In this document: piece after piece, positions 1 to 12,046 of the stretch
Numbering within the stretch: the first letter of the stretch is position 1
Layout: each line of letters begins with the position of its first letter
DNA from: Agaricus subrufescens
Lineage: Eukaryota; Basidiomycota; Agaricomycetes; Agaricales; Agaricaceae
Direction of reading: 5' to 3'
Assembly (NCBI GenBank): GCA_029945375.1
Contig: CM057057.1
Location: 372,001-436,000, forward strand
DNA length: 64,000 nt
The notes under the pieces: model-generated
Database searches by the model: none
What the model saw: only the letters and a program-made list of their open reading frames with translations
Told to the model about the DNA's origin: nothing
Made by a program: the position numbers and the translations under genes

Positions 1-92
1 GGTCAGGGCCTTTCCAGGATAGCCCCGGACAGCACCGGATACAGTAGCACTACAAAATTACTAAATTTAGACCTACACATCTTAATGATATC

Positions 93-2468
93 ATGCATGC
101 CGGTCCCACCCTTAGGCACTTCCCACCACCACCGCTGTCCAACAATAACACGTCTCCGAAACTCATGGCTGCCAACAAGGTCCTCACCGAAACCCGAAAA
201 CACGCCCTCCCGGTCCTTCGCATCGCCCATCGCGGACAATCCCTCCTCACCAACCCCAGATTCAACAAAGGTACTGCATTTAATCGGAGAGAGAGAGCAG
301 AATTTGGGTTGGGTGGGAGATTACCCGCGAGGGTTAATGAGCTCGATGAACAGGTTGTTAGGGCTTATGAGCAGGTTAGTTCTCGGACGGAGCCTATTAG
401 GAAGAATACGTTTTTGCAGAGTTTGAAAGATCAGAACTGGATTTTGTATTATGCGTTGATTGCAAAGCACTTGAAGGAGTTGGTCCCAGTTATTTATACA
501 CCTACTCAGGTGAGTTTGCTAATTTGATACGATGAGTTTTTGAAATTTTCTTATTTTTTGGGTCTTGGGAAGGCGTTGGCGATTAAGGAATACTCGCATT
601 TGTTTAGGAGGAGTGAAGGGTTGTATTTGACTATGAGTGATTTGGAGACCATGGAAGAGGATTTCTTGAATCAGACGGTTAGGCAAGGGAGAGAACTTGA
701 TCTTATTGTCTGTACGGATGCTGAGGCGATCTTGGGGATTGGTGACCAAGGTGTCGGAGTGAGTTACTATCGTCATGTTTCTTTATTACTGACTGATTGC
801 ATTACTGAAATAGGGTATCGCGGTGAGTAAACATTTTGTCTCGTGTTTCTATTATTTATCTAACGATTTCGTATTTGATTCGTCTTGGAAAAGATTTGTA
901 CGGCGAAATCGGCTATGTATACGTATGTTGATCAGGTTTGTTATGAAATGAGCGCGCATAGACTAACCTTTGGTTTAGGTTGGTGGGGGGTATAGACCCT
1001 GCAAGATGTATGAGTGTCATGTTGGACGTTGGCACTGATAACAAGAAGCTATTGGATGATGAACTTTATGTCGTATGTTTGTTGAATCTCGTTCAGGCAC
1101 TGTCATTGATCTTTTGTGGCGGTAGGGCTGGAGGCATTCTCGAGTCAGAGGAGCAGAATACGATCAATTCGTGGACAAGTAAAACTTCATCCATCTTTTT
1201 ATACTGAACCGCATCTGATAATCGTGTTTCTAGATTCATTCAATTGGTCCGGAAATATTACCCTCACAGCGTGCTACACTTTGAAGATTTTGCATCTCGG
1301 AATGCGTATGGCTTGTTGACGCGGTACAGGAAAGATCATGCTGTGTTCAACGACGACATGTGAGCGGCACAGTTTGCACTCCAGGAATTCTACATCTCAC
1401 CATCTAATAGTCAAGGGACGGGAGCAGTTACCCTCGCTGGTATAATGTCGGCTATTGGCGTTGCAGATCCCTCTTCCTCAATAGCAGGTCAACGATATGT
1501 GATCATGGGGGCTGGTTCTGCCGGTCTAGGTATCGCCACCCAACTCCGAGACGCTATAACCGCGTCAGGGAAGATCTCAAAGGAAGAAGCGAACAGTAAA
1601 TTCTGGTTAGTCGATAGAGAGGGTCTTGTATATGACGTGGGTGGAGGTATGGCTAAGGGGGTAGGAGAAGCTAAAGGGAGACTTGAAGGTTTTGTGAGGG
1701 CCAAGGAAGAAGGTTGGAAGGGGGATGTTGGATTGTTGGAGGTTGTGAAGAAAGTGAAACCGACGGTTCTGATTGGATGCTCGACGGCGGCTGGGGCGTT
1801 CACTAAGGAGGTTATTGAGGCTATGGTGGAGGGGGGTTGTGAACGACCTATTGTTTTCCCGTTGTCAAATCCGTGCGATTTGGTTGAGGCGAAACCGGAG
1901 GATATTTTGAAGTGGACAAAGGGCAAGGCGTTGATTGCTACTGGAAGCCCGTTTCCTCCTGTGAAGATGACAATTGACGGGAAAGAAAAGGAATTCATGT
2001 GAGTTGTCTTGTGTATCTCTTCTTTCGCATTTTGATTGATATATGGTTACAAGTATTGCGGAGTGTAACAATGCGTTGATCTATCCGGGTTTGGGGTTCG
2101 GCGCTGTCCTTTCACAAGCGAAAGAAGTCACAGACAGGATGATCGTAGCAGGTGCCAATCGATTGGCGGAACTCTCTCCAGCTATCAGGAAGAAACAAGA
2201 TTCTGCAGAGCAGTCGGATGACGCTGGGGATTGGGATTCCTTGGGGAAGGCTTTGTTATCCGACTTTCGAGATGCACCAAAGGTTAATTTTGAGATTGGG
2301 ATTGCGGTGGCTGAGCAAGCTGTGAGAGATGGTACAAGTACGTATGGTGAGGGGGAAGATGGCGGGAAGAAAGTGATGAGGGTGGAGGATATTAGGGAGA
2401 AAGCGAAGGAGAAAGTTTGGGTGCCGCTTTATCCTGAATATGAGTATGATCCTAATGGTTTGGATTGA
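93..2468 (+). CDS. MAE1: NAD-dependent malic enzyme
   Basis: Oxidative decarboxylation of malate to pyruvate with reduction of NAD(P). The protein reads through about eight exons. The N-terminal malic domain has FNKGTAFNRRERAEFGL, the VIYTPTQ segment and GGIDPARCMSVMLDVGTDN, followed by EDFASRNAYGLL and DDIQGTGAVTLAG. The NAD-binding domain starts at VIMGAGSAGLGIA (a GxGxxG-type loop) and ends with FPLSNP and ATGSPFPPV; it closes VWVPLYPEYEYDPNGLD before TGA. Splice joins such as PTQ|ALAIKEYSHLFRR and GVG|GIA|ICTAKSAMYT restore the family sequence. An ATG at 93 is in frame; a second in-frame ATG at 165 could be used instead. The short Arg/His-containing N-terminus leaves cytosolic versus mitochondrial location open. 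Family identity is very secure; NAD versus NADP preference is inferred. Confidence 0.95.
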
Positions 2469-2668
2469 TTCATTTGGATTTTTGTATGTTAATGTTCATT
2501 CGATCACAATAAATGCCTTTTCCCCTATGTGATAATGGTCAGAGATGCAGGTATCATGTTCCAATGTGCATATAATCATGGTATAGTTACATGTCGCAAA
2601 CGTAGAAATGCAATATGAGTGCTACATGAGTAACGTCGAAAAAATAAATCTGGATATGAAGTTAAGAG

Positions 2669-3508
2669 TTAATCTGTGGTTGCGGTGCTGATTTCTTTCC
2701 GATACTGTTCGAATCGTTTGCCTTCTCCTTCGGCTCGTTCGAGGGTCTTTGTTAGCTTGTCTTCTCGTGTTTGCAGTCTTTGTTCCATCCCAAGAACCAA
2801 TAGACGGACTTGTTCGATATAGGCGAGGGCCTGTTGGCGGTCAACTGGTTGTGATTGGGAAGAGGTGGGTGAAGTTGTTGTAATCGTGGGAGAGGAGCCT
2901 CCGGGCGAGGCGACGTTGTTGACGCTGTTGATCCTTCTATGGCCTGGCCGGGATACCATGGTGGGTGATTGGAGGTCGAGAGATGACTATTGGAGAGGCG
3001 TGAGTGATCGTTGGGTGAGATATCCGGCGATCTTACCTGCCAGTTCTCGCCTGCCACCTTGGCCAGTGCTTGTTCGAGGAGCTTCTCGCGGTGTTTGGCT
3101 CTGCAGGATGCGCGCGGTCAGCTTCTGTATCTGTCGCGGGCTGAAGCACGAACCTATCGAGCTCGAACATGCATCTTTCGTTCTCCCGCTGAGTCCCCTG
3201 CAGCAGCAGATCGAGGTTCTTGTACTCTTTCTCGAGTTCCTGGATTCTCTCTGCCGGGGGGCGTTGAGCCAGCTGAGCCTGGAGAAGCTGGACCTGGGTT
3301 TGGAGCTGCGAAGGGGGAGGTGAGTAGACTCGTGGGGGGCGTGGCAAGGACGCACCTTGTCGTTGTCCCTGCTGACCTCGATGAGCTGCCTGCGGAGGAC
3401 GTCCTCGTCGGACTCTGGGCCCTCCCTGAGCAGGCCGAGGTCGTCGGCGGCGAGGGCGACGGAGGGCCGTGGGAAATGGGATTTCGATGCCTGCGAGTGT
3501 CTCCGCAT
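2669..3508 (-). CDS. Coiled-coil protein, function unknown
   Basis: Four exons join cleanly. Exon 1 begins MRRHSQASKSHFPRPS and ends EVSRDNDK. Exon 2, after a GT-AG intron, continues LQTQVQLLQAQLAQRPP and runs to MFELDR. Exon 3 reads AKHREKLLEQALAKVAGENWQ up to its donor. Exon 4 begins SSLDLQSPTMVSRPGH and ends EISTATTD before TAA. Heptad-like Leu/Gln/Glu-rich stretches predict two coiled-coil blocks separated by a Ser/Thr/Pro-rich linker. Longer open frames here run through the introns and are not the product. It lies head to head with SNF1, 106 bp apart, and its 3' end converges on the malic enzyme. The family is not recognised; a scaffold role would be guesswork. Confidence 0.7.
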
Positions 3509-3614
3509 CGTTTCTGGCGGATGCAGTCCGACGCGAGGGGCCCACATGCTCGCGTCACGTGCCACGCGTGGGCCCAAACACGGCCACACAGCAATATCTA
3601 TATCTCCTCCCGCC
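3509..3614. promoter_or_regulatory. Bidirectional promoter between the coiled-coil gene and SNF1
   Basis: Only 106 bp separate the two divergent start codons, so both genes must share upstream sequence or overlap in their 5' leaders. The interval is GC-rich, includes CACGTG-like text in the CGTCACGTGCC stretch and shows no clear TATA box. Confidence 0.5.
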
Positions 3615-5849
<2,235 letters not shown>

Positions 5850-6282
5850 AACTGTGAATGAGGGGACTATGTTTTAAATACGTCCAAGTTGTATTTTATA
5901 TATAATTGTAGATTTTCTTTTTCTATTTCTTGTTTGAGGAGGGTTATCTGAGTGGTTCGTATTTTTGAAAGTGTGAAGAGTGATTATGTAATGTGTAGGA
6001 TATTATGTGAAGGACCTAAAAATAGAGATATTTATGAAGAACTCTGTCGTCGATTGTAGCACACTAGATACAAACTAGATGTAAAGAGGGAGCTGGATGC
6101 GTGCTAGATGCTGAGAGGGGCAACAGCCAACTTTTCGTGGTTCCCCATATATCTGGTACCCCGTACGACTACCACATTTACAGATGAAAAATTTATTAAT
6201 CGAGGAACATAAATGCCCAAACCACCAAGATGAAGACGATACGATCTTCATCAGCACAGCTGCCAAGGCCAGAGCATCTAGA
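5850..6282. other. Intergenic, convergent 3' ends
   Basis: AT-rich sequence between SNF1 and family A gene A1, which converge. It should hold both polyadenylation regions. No gene, repeat or RNA was seen. Confidence 0.5.
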
Positions 6283-7582
6283 CTATCCTGCCTTAACATT
6301 CACCTGGAAAACTGAAGCAATAAGAATTGCATTGCTTCTCAAATGCGTGTACCGAGTTTGGTCGATGGACTTGATGGAACTGCCGTCCTTAACCCTGATT
6401 AAAATGTCGGTTGAAGTTAAGCGGGGTAGGTTCTCGGGGCGGGACAAGTGGCCATAAATGCATTGAAGTAAACTTCGACGGTATTGTGATTGATAAATGG
6501 GACTGTTGACCCTCCAATCATTGACTTTCAAGGATATTGACCTGACCGGTGAGGAAGAGGGCAAACCAGTGAAGAATGATTGTATATATTTCTTCGCGAA
6601 CATTAGGGTATCACCGTACCCAAGGGTGCGCCCAGCAAAGCGAATAGTGAGGTGTTGTAACACCTTGAGGTTGTTCACTGCAGGAGCTGAGATGTGAAAT
6701 GGTGGCATATCTGGAAAGTAGTAATTGTCAAGATTGAGCAGGGCAAATGTTCACAATTCTCTTACCGGAAGATTTAACACTGAGGTCGAGGACCTCGAGT
6801 TGAGGGGCCAAGAAGCCGAGCAACATCTCAGCATACGGGGTGACCGAGGGGCCAATGGATGCGTACGTCTGATCATACTCCAAACTAAGGGTGACGACAT
6901 TTTGTAGCAGGTCCCTGGCCAAGTTTTTCTGGTGTAGACAGAATTTGGCTACTGGTTTCACAGCGTCATTACCACTCAACACTAAGTGTGTAAGCGAGCA
7001 TTGATAAGAAGCAAGCCGGGTCGTCTCTGGTGGCGGCACGATGAACCCGAGGGAATGGACCGTAAGTTGAGAGGCAACATCCACTCCACGCAAAAGCATC
7101 CAGGACGGGAGGGGATTGTCAACGGAAACGTCGAGAGAGCGGAACGACCTGCGTCGGAAGACAGTGCAAAATGCGTCGATTGTTTCTGCAGATAAGTGTT
7201 GCCATGGGATAAGTGGGTCACGAACTATCATTGACGTGGCATATGCAGCATGGCGGAGGAAGCTCGTAAAGAGCCCAGGCAAATCACCCTTTGTGCTGGG
7301 CAGTGTAGAGGAATTTGACCGGTTGACAATGCGGAGCTCTTCTATGTGAGGAATCAAGTGGTCGTGGTGCAAGTCATCCAAGTTGAGGATGTCTTTGTCG
7401 AAGGGATCGAGTTTGACAGATTTGAACATGCGTTTTTGATACCTCAGCTTCGCGTAATGGCAGACTAGTACAACGGTTTTGACGGGGAGTATGCCAAGAG
7501 TGATTGCATCGTCAAAAATGTTGTCGAGCAACTCGACGGGAAGGCAGGGCATGAGCGAAAAAAAATATGGGATTTGAACCAT
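6283..7582 (-). CDS. F-box-like protein, family A copy 1 (A1)
   Basis: Two exons. The first has an F-box-like N-terminus: MPCLPVELLDNIFDDA, then VKTVVLVCHYAKLRYQKRMF and KSVKLDPFDKD. Next come a helical/beta region with HHDHLIPHIEELRIVNRSNSS and ETIDAFCTVFRRRSFRSLDV. A GTAAGA donor after VKSS joins exon 2 at DMPPFHISAPAVNNLKVLQ, which ends in a region with LRSNAILIASVFQVNVKAG before TAG. ATG at 7580-7582 gives MVQIPYFFSLMPCLPVE; the internal ATG (MPCLPVE) is an alternative. F-box proteins normally recruit substrates to SCF ubiquitin ligases through Skp1; that role is inferred from the N-terminal pattern only. It is divergent from B1 and close to A2 at 29-30 kb. Confidence 0.7.
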
Positions 7583-8002
7583 CACGCCACAACGCTAGGC
7601 TTTTATGTGAGGTGTGGGTGAGAAAAAAATAGTATTGATTTTGAAATAAAAATATACAAAATATGTGCTTATTTTTTCCCCCTTAGATGGGATTAACCTG
7701 TTATCACAATTAACTCCCTGTGATTCTACGTGGATCATTGAGACCAAACATGGCGACCATCTCAAAATAAACTGAAAATATGATGTCGGAGCTTGTTCTG
7801 AGTTTTGAATGAAAAATACTCCGAAATAAAAACCCTTAGGGTTTATGGTAACCCGCATGCAGTGTATGTCAACCTGAGATATTGGTGAGAAATTTTTTTT
7901 TGTTTTTTTTTGACTATTACTTAAATGGGATTGACCTTATCACGATCAGTTCTCTTCCCTGAGCCCTTACCAGTGCTTTACGCAGATCTGCTATTCAAAA
8001 AG
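7583..8002. promoter_or_regulatory. Shared A1/B1 promoter region, apparently composite
   Basis: This 420-bp divergent interval is about twice the length of the A2/B4 (175 bp) and A3/B6 (183 bp) intervals. It contains the block GGATTAACCTGTTATCAC at 7690-7707, then a relic start ATGGCGACCA at 7750-7759 that matches the start of B5. After unrelated AT-rich sequence, a second version of the block (GGATTGACCTTATCAC at 7928-7943) precedes the real B1 start. The arrangement suggests recombination between two promoter types. Confidence 0.6.
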
Positions 8003-9580
8003 ATGCCGACCACGTTTCTAGACCTACCGGAGGAGCTGATTTTGCACATAGCCAAATTGTTGGCGAGTGGCTTCCTTTATACGCCGTTTGTCAAACTAAG
8101 AGTCACGGTAGGATGCCCATGATCGCCGCAACATGCGCCTCGTCTCGATAGAGATCGATCACTTGATCTCACCTATCATGTTCAAAACGCTGCGTTCACT
8201 CAGCCCAGGTCTGTATGGACCAGAACCCCATGCATGGCTTTCTGAGCAGCTGAATTACGGGAAGGAGTTAGTCTTCAGTCATTGCACGAAGGAAGTCTCT
8301 ATTTCGGTTAATGCTAGTGGTTATCCTCTCGACCGGGTGGTCCGATGGTTCCGATTGTTGAAAGATTTGGCCTCAACTCTGACCAATTTACATTCCCTAG
8401 TGTAAGTGGTATATTCACTCCATTGACACCTATTATTCACTGAGTTAGTTGGTCGTACTCTGGGCCAGAAGAGTATTTGATACCGCATTTGGCGATTGAC
8501 GCACTCAACTCCTTTGGATCTCTCCCGAACATTCAATCTGTAGAAATCAGAGCTTTCGATGTCGACCCATTTCCAGGTTTCAACCTCAAGGCATTTTCCA
8601 ATTTGTCTTCGCTTGCGATAATCTGGAGACATACGGTGAACATCAAACAGGACTTCGTTGATGACATCGCAAATCTTCTCGGACGATGTCCGAACTTGGA
8701 ATCCCTTACGTTCTCCATCCCACGCCCATACCACCCCCCCGAAGCCCCTTTACTGGCGCATCTATTCGCCGGCTTGCCGTCTGACACGACTCTCACCCTT
8801 AAGCAACTTGACGTAACTGGCCTCCATATTTCGGCTGATGACTTCCGGCCACACATGCATCATTTCCTCTCTTTGAAGGTACTTCAATTAATGTTCAACC
8901 GCCACCCAGATGCACCCCAGCAGAATGGCCAGATCTGCGAGCTTCTACTCAATAATTCTATACATCTTGATGAGTTTGCTGTCGACACCACCCATCCCAC
9001 TGGCGTTCTCGATTATCTTTCATCATATTCCGGCCTGACTCACCTTGAATTCCAATCCCGTTACCCTGGGGCTGACACTCCTGAAGGAGTTCATCGTTTC
9101 TTCTCTTCAGTGCTTCCGAGCCATAGTGCTACTATACAATCGCTAGAGCTAGGCTGGTCTGTTGAGACGTTGTGGTCAAACATTTCCCCGGAGGATCTTG
9201 CTGTAATCGAGAAATGCCAGCATCTAACCAGGCTTTGTTGTTGCGTGAATATCACGATGGGATCACCAAGGCTTGCGGATAGATTGCTGGTATGTCACAT
9301 CCTATGCACTCTTTAATCCTATAATAACAATGAAGTGAAGTTAGGGTGGCTAGAAACTGGCATGAAACTTCCACGGTTGCAGTACTTATTCTTCCGTCAG
9401 ATCTGTCGGAATCAGCCACCGCTTGACATGGGGGAGTTTATATATAATCACGACACTTCTCATTTCTGCAAGGCTGAGGAGCAAGTAACCGAGTATACCA
9501 TTGCGGCACTGGAGAGGCTCAAGGCTGGCCGTATAGTCCCATTTGAAACAGTGGTTTTGTTCACCACTCTGGGACCGTGA
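8003..9580 (+). CDS. F-box/LRR-like protein, family B copy 1 (B1)
   Basis: Four exons. Exon 1 encodes MPTTFLDLPEELILHIAKLL; exon 2 resumes DAHDRRNMRLVSIEIDHL and ISPIMFKTLRSL, together an F-box. The intron between them (8063-8111) has a GC donor (GCGAGT), where paralogs have GT. Exon 2 ends before WSYSGPEEYLIPHLAIDAL; exon 3 carries leucine-rich segments (FPGFNLKAFSNLSSLAIIW, LLGRCPNLESLTFSIPRPYH, LKQLDVTGLHISADDF). Exon 4 starts LGWLETGMKLPRLQYLFF and ends FTTLGP before TGA. SCF substrate recognition is the family expectation, not shown here. All family B members share this four-exon layout and the C-terminal ...GP. Paralogs in this window: B2 to B8. Confidence 0.75.
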
Positions 9581-10621
9581 TGGTTTTAGGGTTACTGGAC
9601 TACGATCAGCCGTTAAATTGTGCGCACTTCCATACTAGCATTCCAGGACATAAATAGAGCGATGGATCGTGACCTTCAGAGTGATAAGTGCTGGCACGGA
9701 GAAGACAAGGAGCGTTGTAACACCTGATTCGTCTCTACAGCTGAAACATACTTCTACAGTTGGGGATTATCACTGAACGTGTATAAGATACGTGTATTCC
9801 GTAATCTTGAAATTCGGAGTCTTGGTGAAGATTTAATTGTTAATTTCTCATTGATTCAATCCAACAAGCTGATTAGTTAAGGATTTGATAATGTCGTGCT
9901 AATAGTATAACCTACGCAAAGGCTCCGTGAGACTGAAAAACGGACAGCAGCCAGACTTCCTAGGCAATATGTATGATAAGTTCAGCTGAGACGTTGGCTA
10001 CGGGCATTTGGCTAGCGATTCTGGGCAGTGTGAGCCGGTGAGGGTTGTCAAAGCGTTCTCTCACCGAACGTGAGATTATGTGGGTGTGTTTGGCAACCGT
10101 TCTTTTCTCGATTAGTGTTACGTACTTGTTGTTTTATGCGTCGCTACTCAAAATTTCTATTTCCTGCTTATCACCTCGAACTCCACGTCACTCTTCTGCA
10201 AGCGAAAGGAAGGACGGCCAAACAGATGGTACGAACTGAATTAGTGGTTGACAGTATCACCTACTCGTGATCTCTTCGATCTCCTCAAATCCTTAACGCG
10301 CAGCAGTTTCTTCAATACCCACCACAAACAGGAGCCGCCTTTTTCTAGAACAAGCATCTTAATGATTTCCCACTCTCAATACATTCTTAAGACGTTCCAT
10401 GGCGACACAAGGAGATCTTACGCACTTGCGTATTGATGCTTCTAATTCAGTATTCAGCATTGTCATGACAAAGTGGATAATTCGCCTGATATTCCATCAA
10501 ACCCATACTCCAACTTGCATAAAGCCAAGTGATCGAAGGTCGCACTTAGGGGTGATGTCGGCGCTGCGGAATCGGGCAGCGATTCACGCTTCTTTGTGTT
10601 ACACGGACAAGTGAGTTGACC
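9581..10621. other. Intergenic, no gene seen
   Basis: About 1 kb between B1 and the hAT-like element. It contains only short open frames without family resemblance. The last 8 bp (AGTTGACC, 10614-10621) are the left target-site duplication of the element. Confidence 0.5.
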
Positions 10622-10702
10622 CAGGGGGCTGTCACCCGAGCAAGCCGTGAAATCAACTAGTGCAACGAGGTCCTCAAAAGTTTCCTATTTCGGACTTCCC
10701 AC
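10622..10702 (+). repeat. Left 81-bp TIR of the hAT-type element
   Basis: Identical by eye to the reverse complement of 11331-11411. Its outer end is CAGGGGGCTG and its inner end is GGACTTCCCAC. Confidence 0.9.
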
Positions 10703-10939
10703 GGGGCCCTTGTAGATGTCTATCATAACGCTGAGAATCACGCTAAGCATCACGCTGGGAAAAACTCAGTCACGATGTGAATGATATCAAAAATGATCTG
10801 ATCACACGCTAATGTTGATGACCTACCGATAACAATTTTCTGCGTCTGTTCTGCATGCATACGTGCTGCAATTCTCGGTAAAATACAATCTGCGTTGTAG
10901 GTTTTATCGTAATATACCTCGTTCCTTATCTCATCATCA

Positions 10940-11128
10940 ATGGTCTTGCGACCGGAGCGCATTCTCGAGGACACGACGATTATCCTCAAGGATGGGACAC
11001 AGTTTAACACTCGATATGAAGAGAAATGGCACATTGTCACTTGTGATTTGTGCTCTGGTAAATTCAAGCTTCCGCTAACAGCAAAGCCAAAGACACTAGA
11101 ATCTCACCGTAAATCGTGTGAGGCTTGA
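10940..11128 (+). CDS. Small zinc-finger-like ORF inside the hAT-type element
   Basis: 62 codons from ATG to TGA, beginning MVLRPERILEDTTIILKDG. The C-terminal half holds CDLC, then a 17-residue spacer, then HRKSC: a C-x2-C-x17-H-x3-C arrangement that could bind one zinc. Zinc fingers of BED or related type occur in hAT transposases, so this may be a remnant of the N-terminal DNA-binding part of a parent element. It could equally be a captured host fragment. Whether it is expressed is unknown. Confidence 0.4.
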   Translation: MVLRPERILEDTTIILKDGTQFNTRYEEKWHIVTCDLCSGKFKLPLTAKPKTLESHRKSCEA

Positions 11129-11330
11129 CAAAGGTAGAGCGTTTGTTGGAAAGTGGCAAAGATCGGAGACACAGTTGTCCTCAAAGCCACCATATAAGAA
11201 ACATCATTTCTGATGTAGCGTAGATAAATATCATCAGCTTGGTCTGTATCAATTCTCTATCTGCTCCGAAATGCTGCCGAAATGTGACCTTGATGTGACT
11301 TTGGCGTTATTTCGAGTGACCAGGGTTTTC

Positions 11331-11411
11331 GTGGGAAGTCCGAAATAGGAAACTTTTGAGGACCTCGTTGCACTAGTTGATTTCACGGCTTGCTCGGGTG
11401 ACAGCCCCCTG
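11331..11411 (-). repeat. Right 81-bp TIR of the hAT-type element
   Basis: Reverse complement of 10622-10702, ending CAGCCCCCTG and followed directly by the target duplication AGTTGACC at 11412-11419. Confidence 0.9.
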
Positions 11412-12046
11412 AGTTGACCTATCAGCTCCATAGTAACAGTATCGCTAATGCTTAATTGAACTATATATATAGGGTGATACTGAAGAGTCGATATCTGACA
11501 TGGCTGATTGTAGTTTCGCTCGAAACTCCAAACTGTGGATTCGGGATAGCAACCTAAAACAATTACTATCGGTGAACTGTTCTCCACTCTTGTTAATGTT
11601 TGGGGCCAACTTTTTGGTGTCCTTGGATCCCTTGTCGGCCTAGGAGATTATCCAGATTGTGGAGCTATAATGGTGCGTGGGTAACATACAATACTTGTGG
11701 ATATAAGGGTGGATTCTTACTTTAAACCGTTGCCATGCGATGAGACAGCACCTGCGAAGGAACTTAGGGAATGACTATTCTGATACCCAGTGACTACGGT
11801 CCTTACGAGAGTGAGAGACGCATATAAGACATGGTATCAACATGACCACCCATATTCGTTTCCCTCCCTTCAGTTTGGTTCCCCTTTTGTTCGACCTGGT
11901 GTCGGTTCACAACCTCCGTTCGCTGACGCTTTCGTTACGCTTGCTACTCCACTTCACCCTCTTTGTGACTCGCCCGTACTTCTTTGCTAGGCTAGGACCT
12001 GTCTTTCTTCATTGGCCCTTACCGCTTTTTTTTCGTCATCATCCAC
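11412..12046. other. Intergenic, upstream of the HsbA-like gene
   Basis: Holds the right target duplication and the 5' region of the next gene. The segment 11990-12046 is pyrimidine-rich, as is common before basidiomycete start codons. No further gene was seen. Confidence 0.45.

Larger units (their letters stand above)
10622..11411. mobile_element. Non-autonomous hAT-type TIR element, 790 bp
   Basis: The left terminus (10622-10702) begins CAGGGGGCTGTCACCC and is the exact reverse complement of 11331-11411: an 81-bp terminal inverted repeat that I could align without mismatch. The 8-bp direct repeat AGTTGACC lies immediately outside both ends (10614-10621 and 11412-11419). CAGGG-type tips and an 8-bp target duplication are the hAT superfamily signature. 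The interior is too short for a transposase and holds only a 62-codon zinc-finger-like frame. Perfect TIRs and TSD indicate a recent insertion. Confidence 0.9.

Noticed and set aside
1489..1998. 169-codon minus-strand open frame
   Set aside because: Exact antisense of the malic enzyme NAD-binding exon; no domain of its own.
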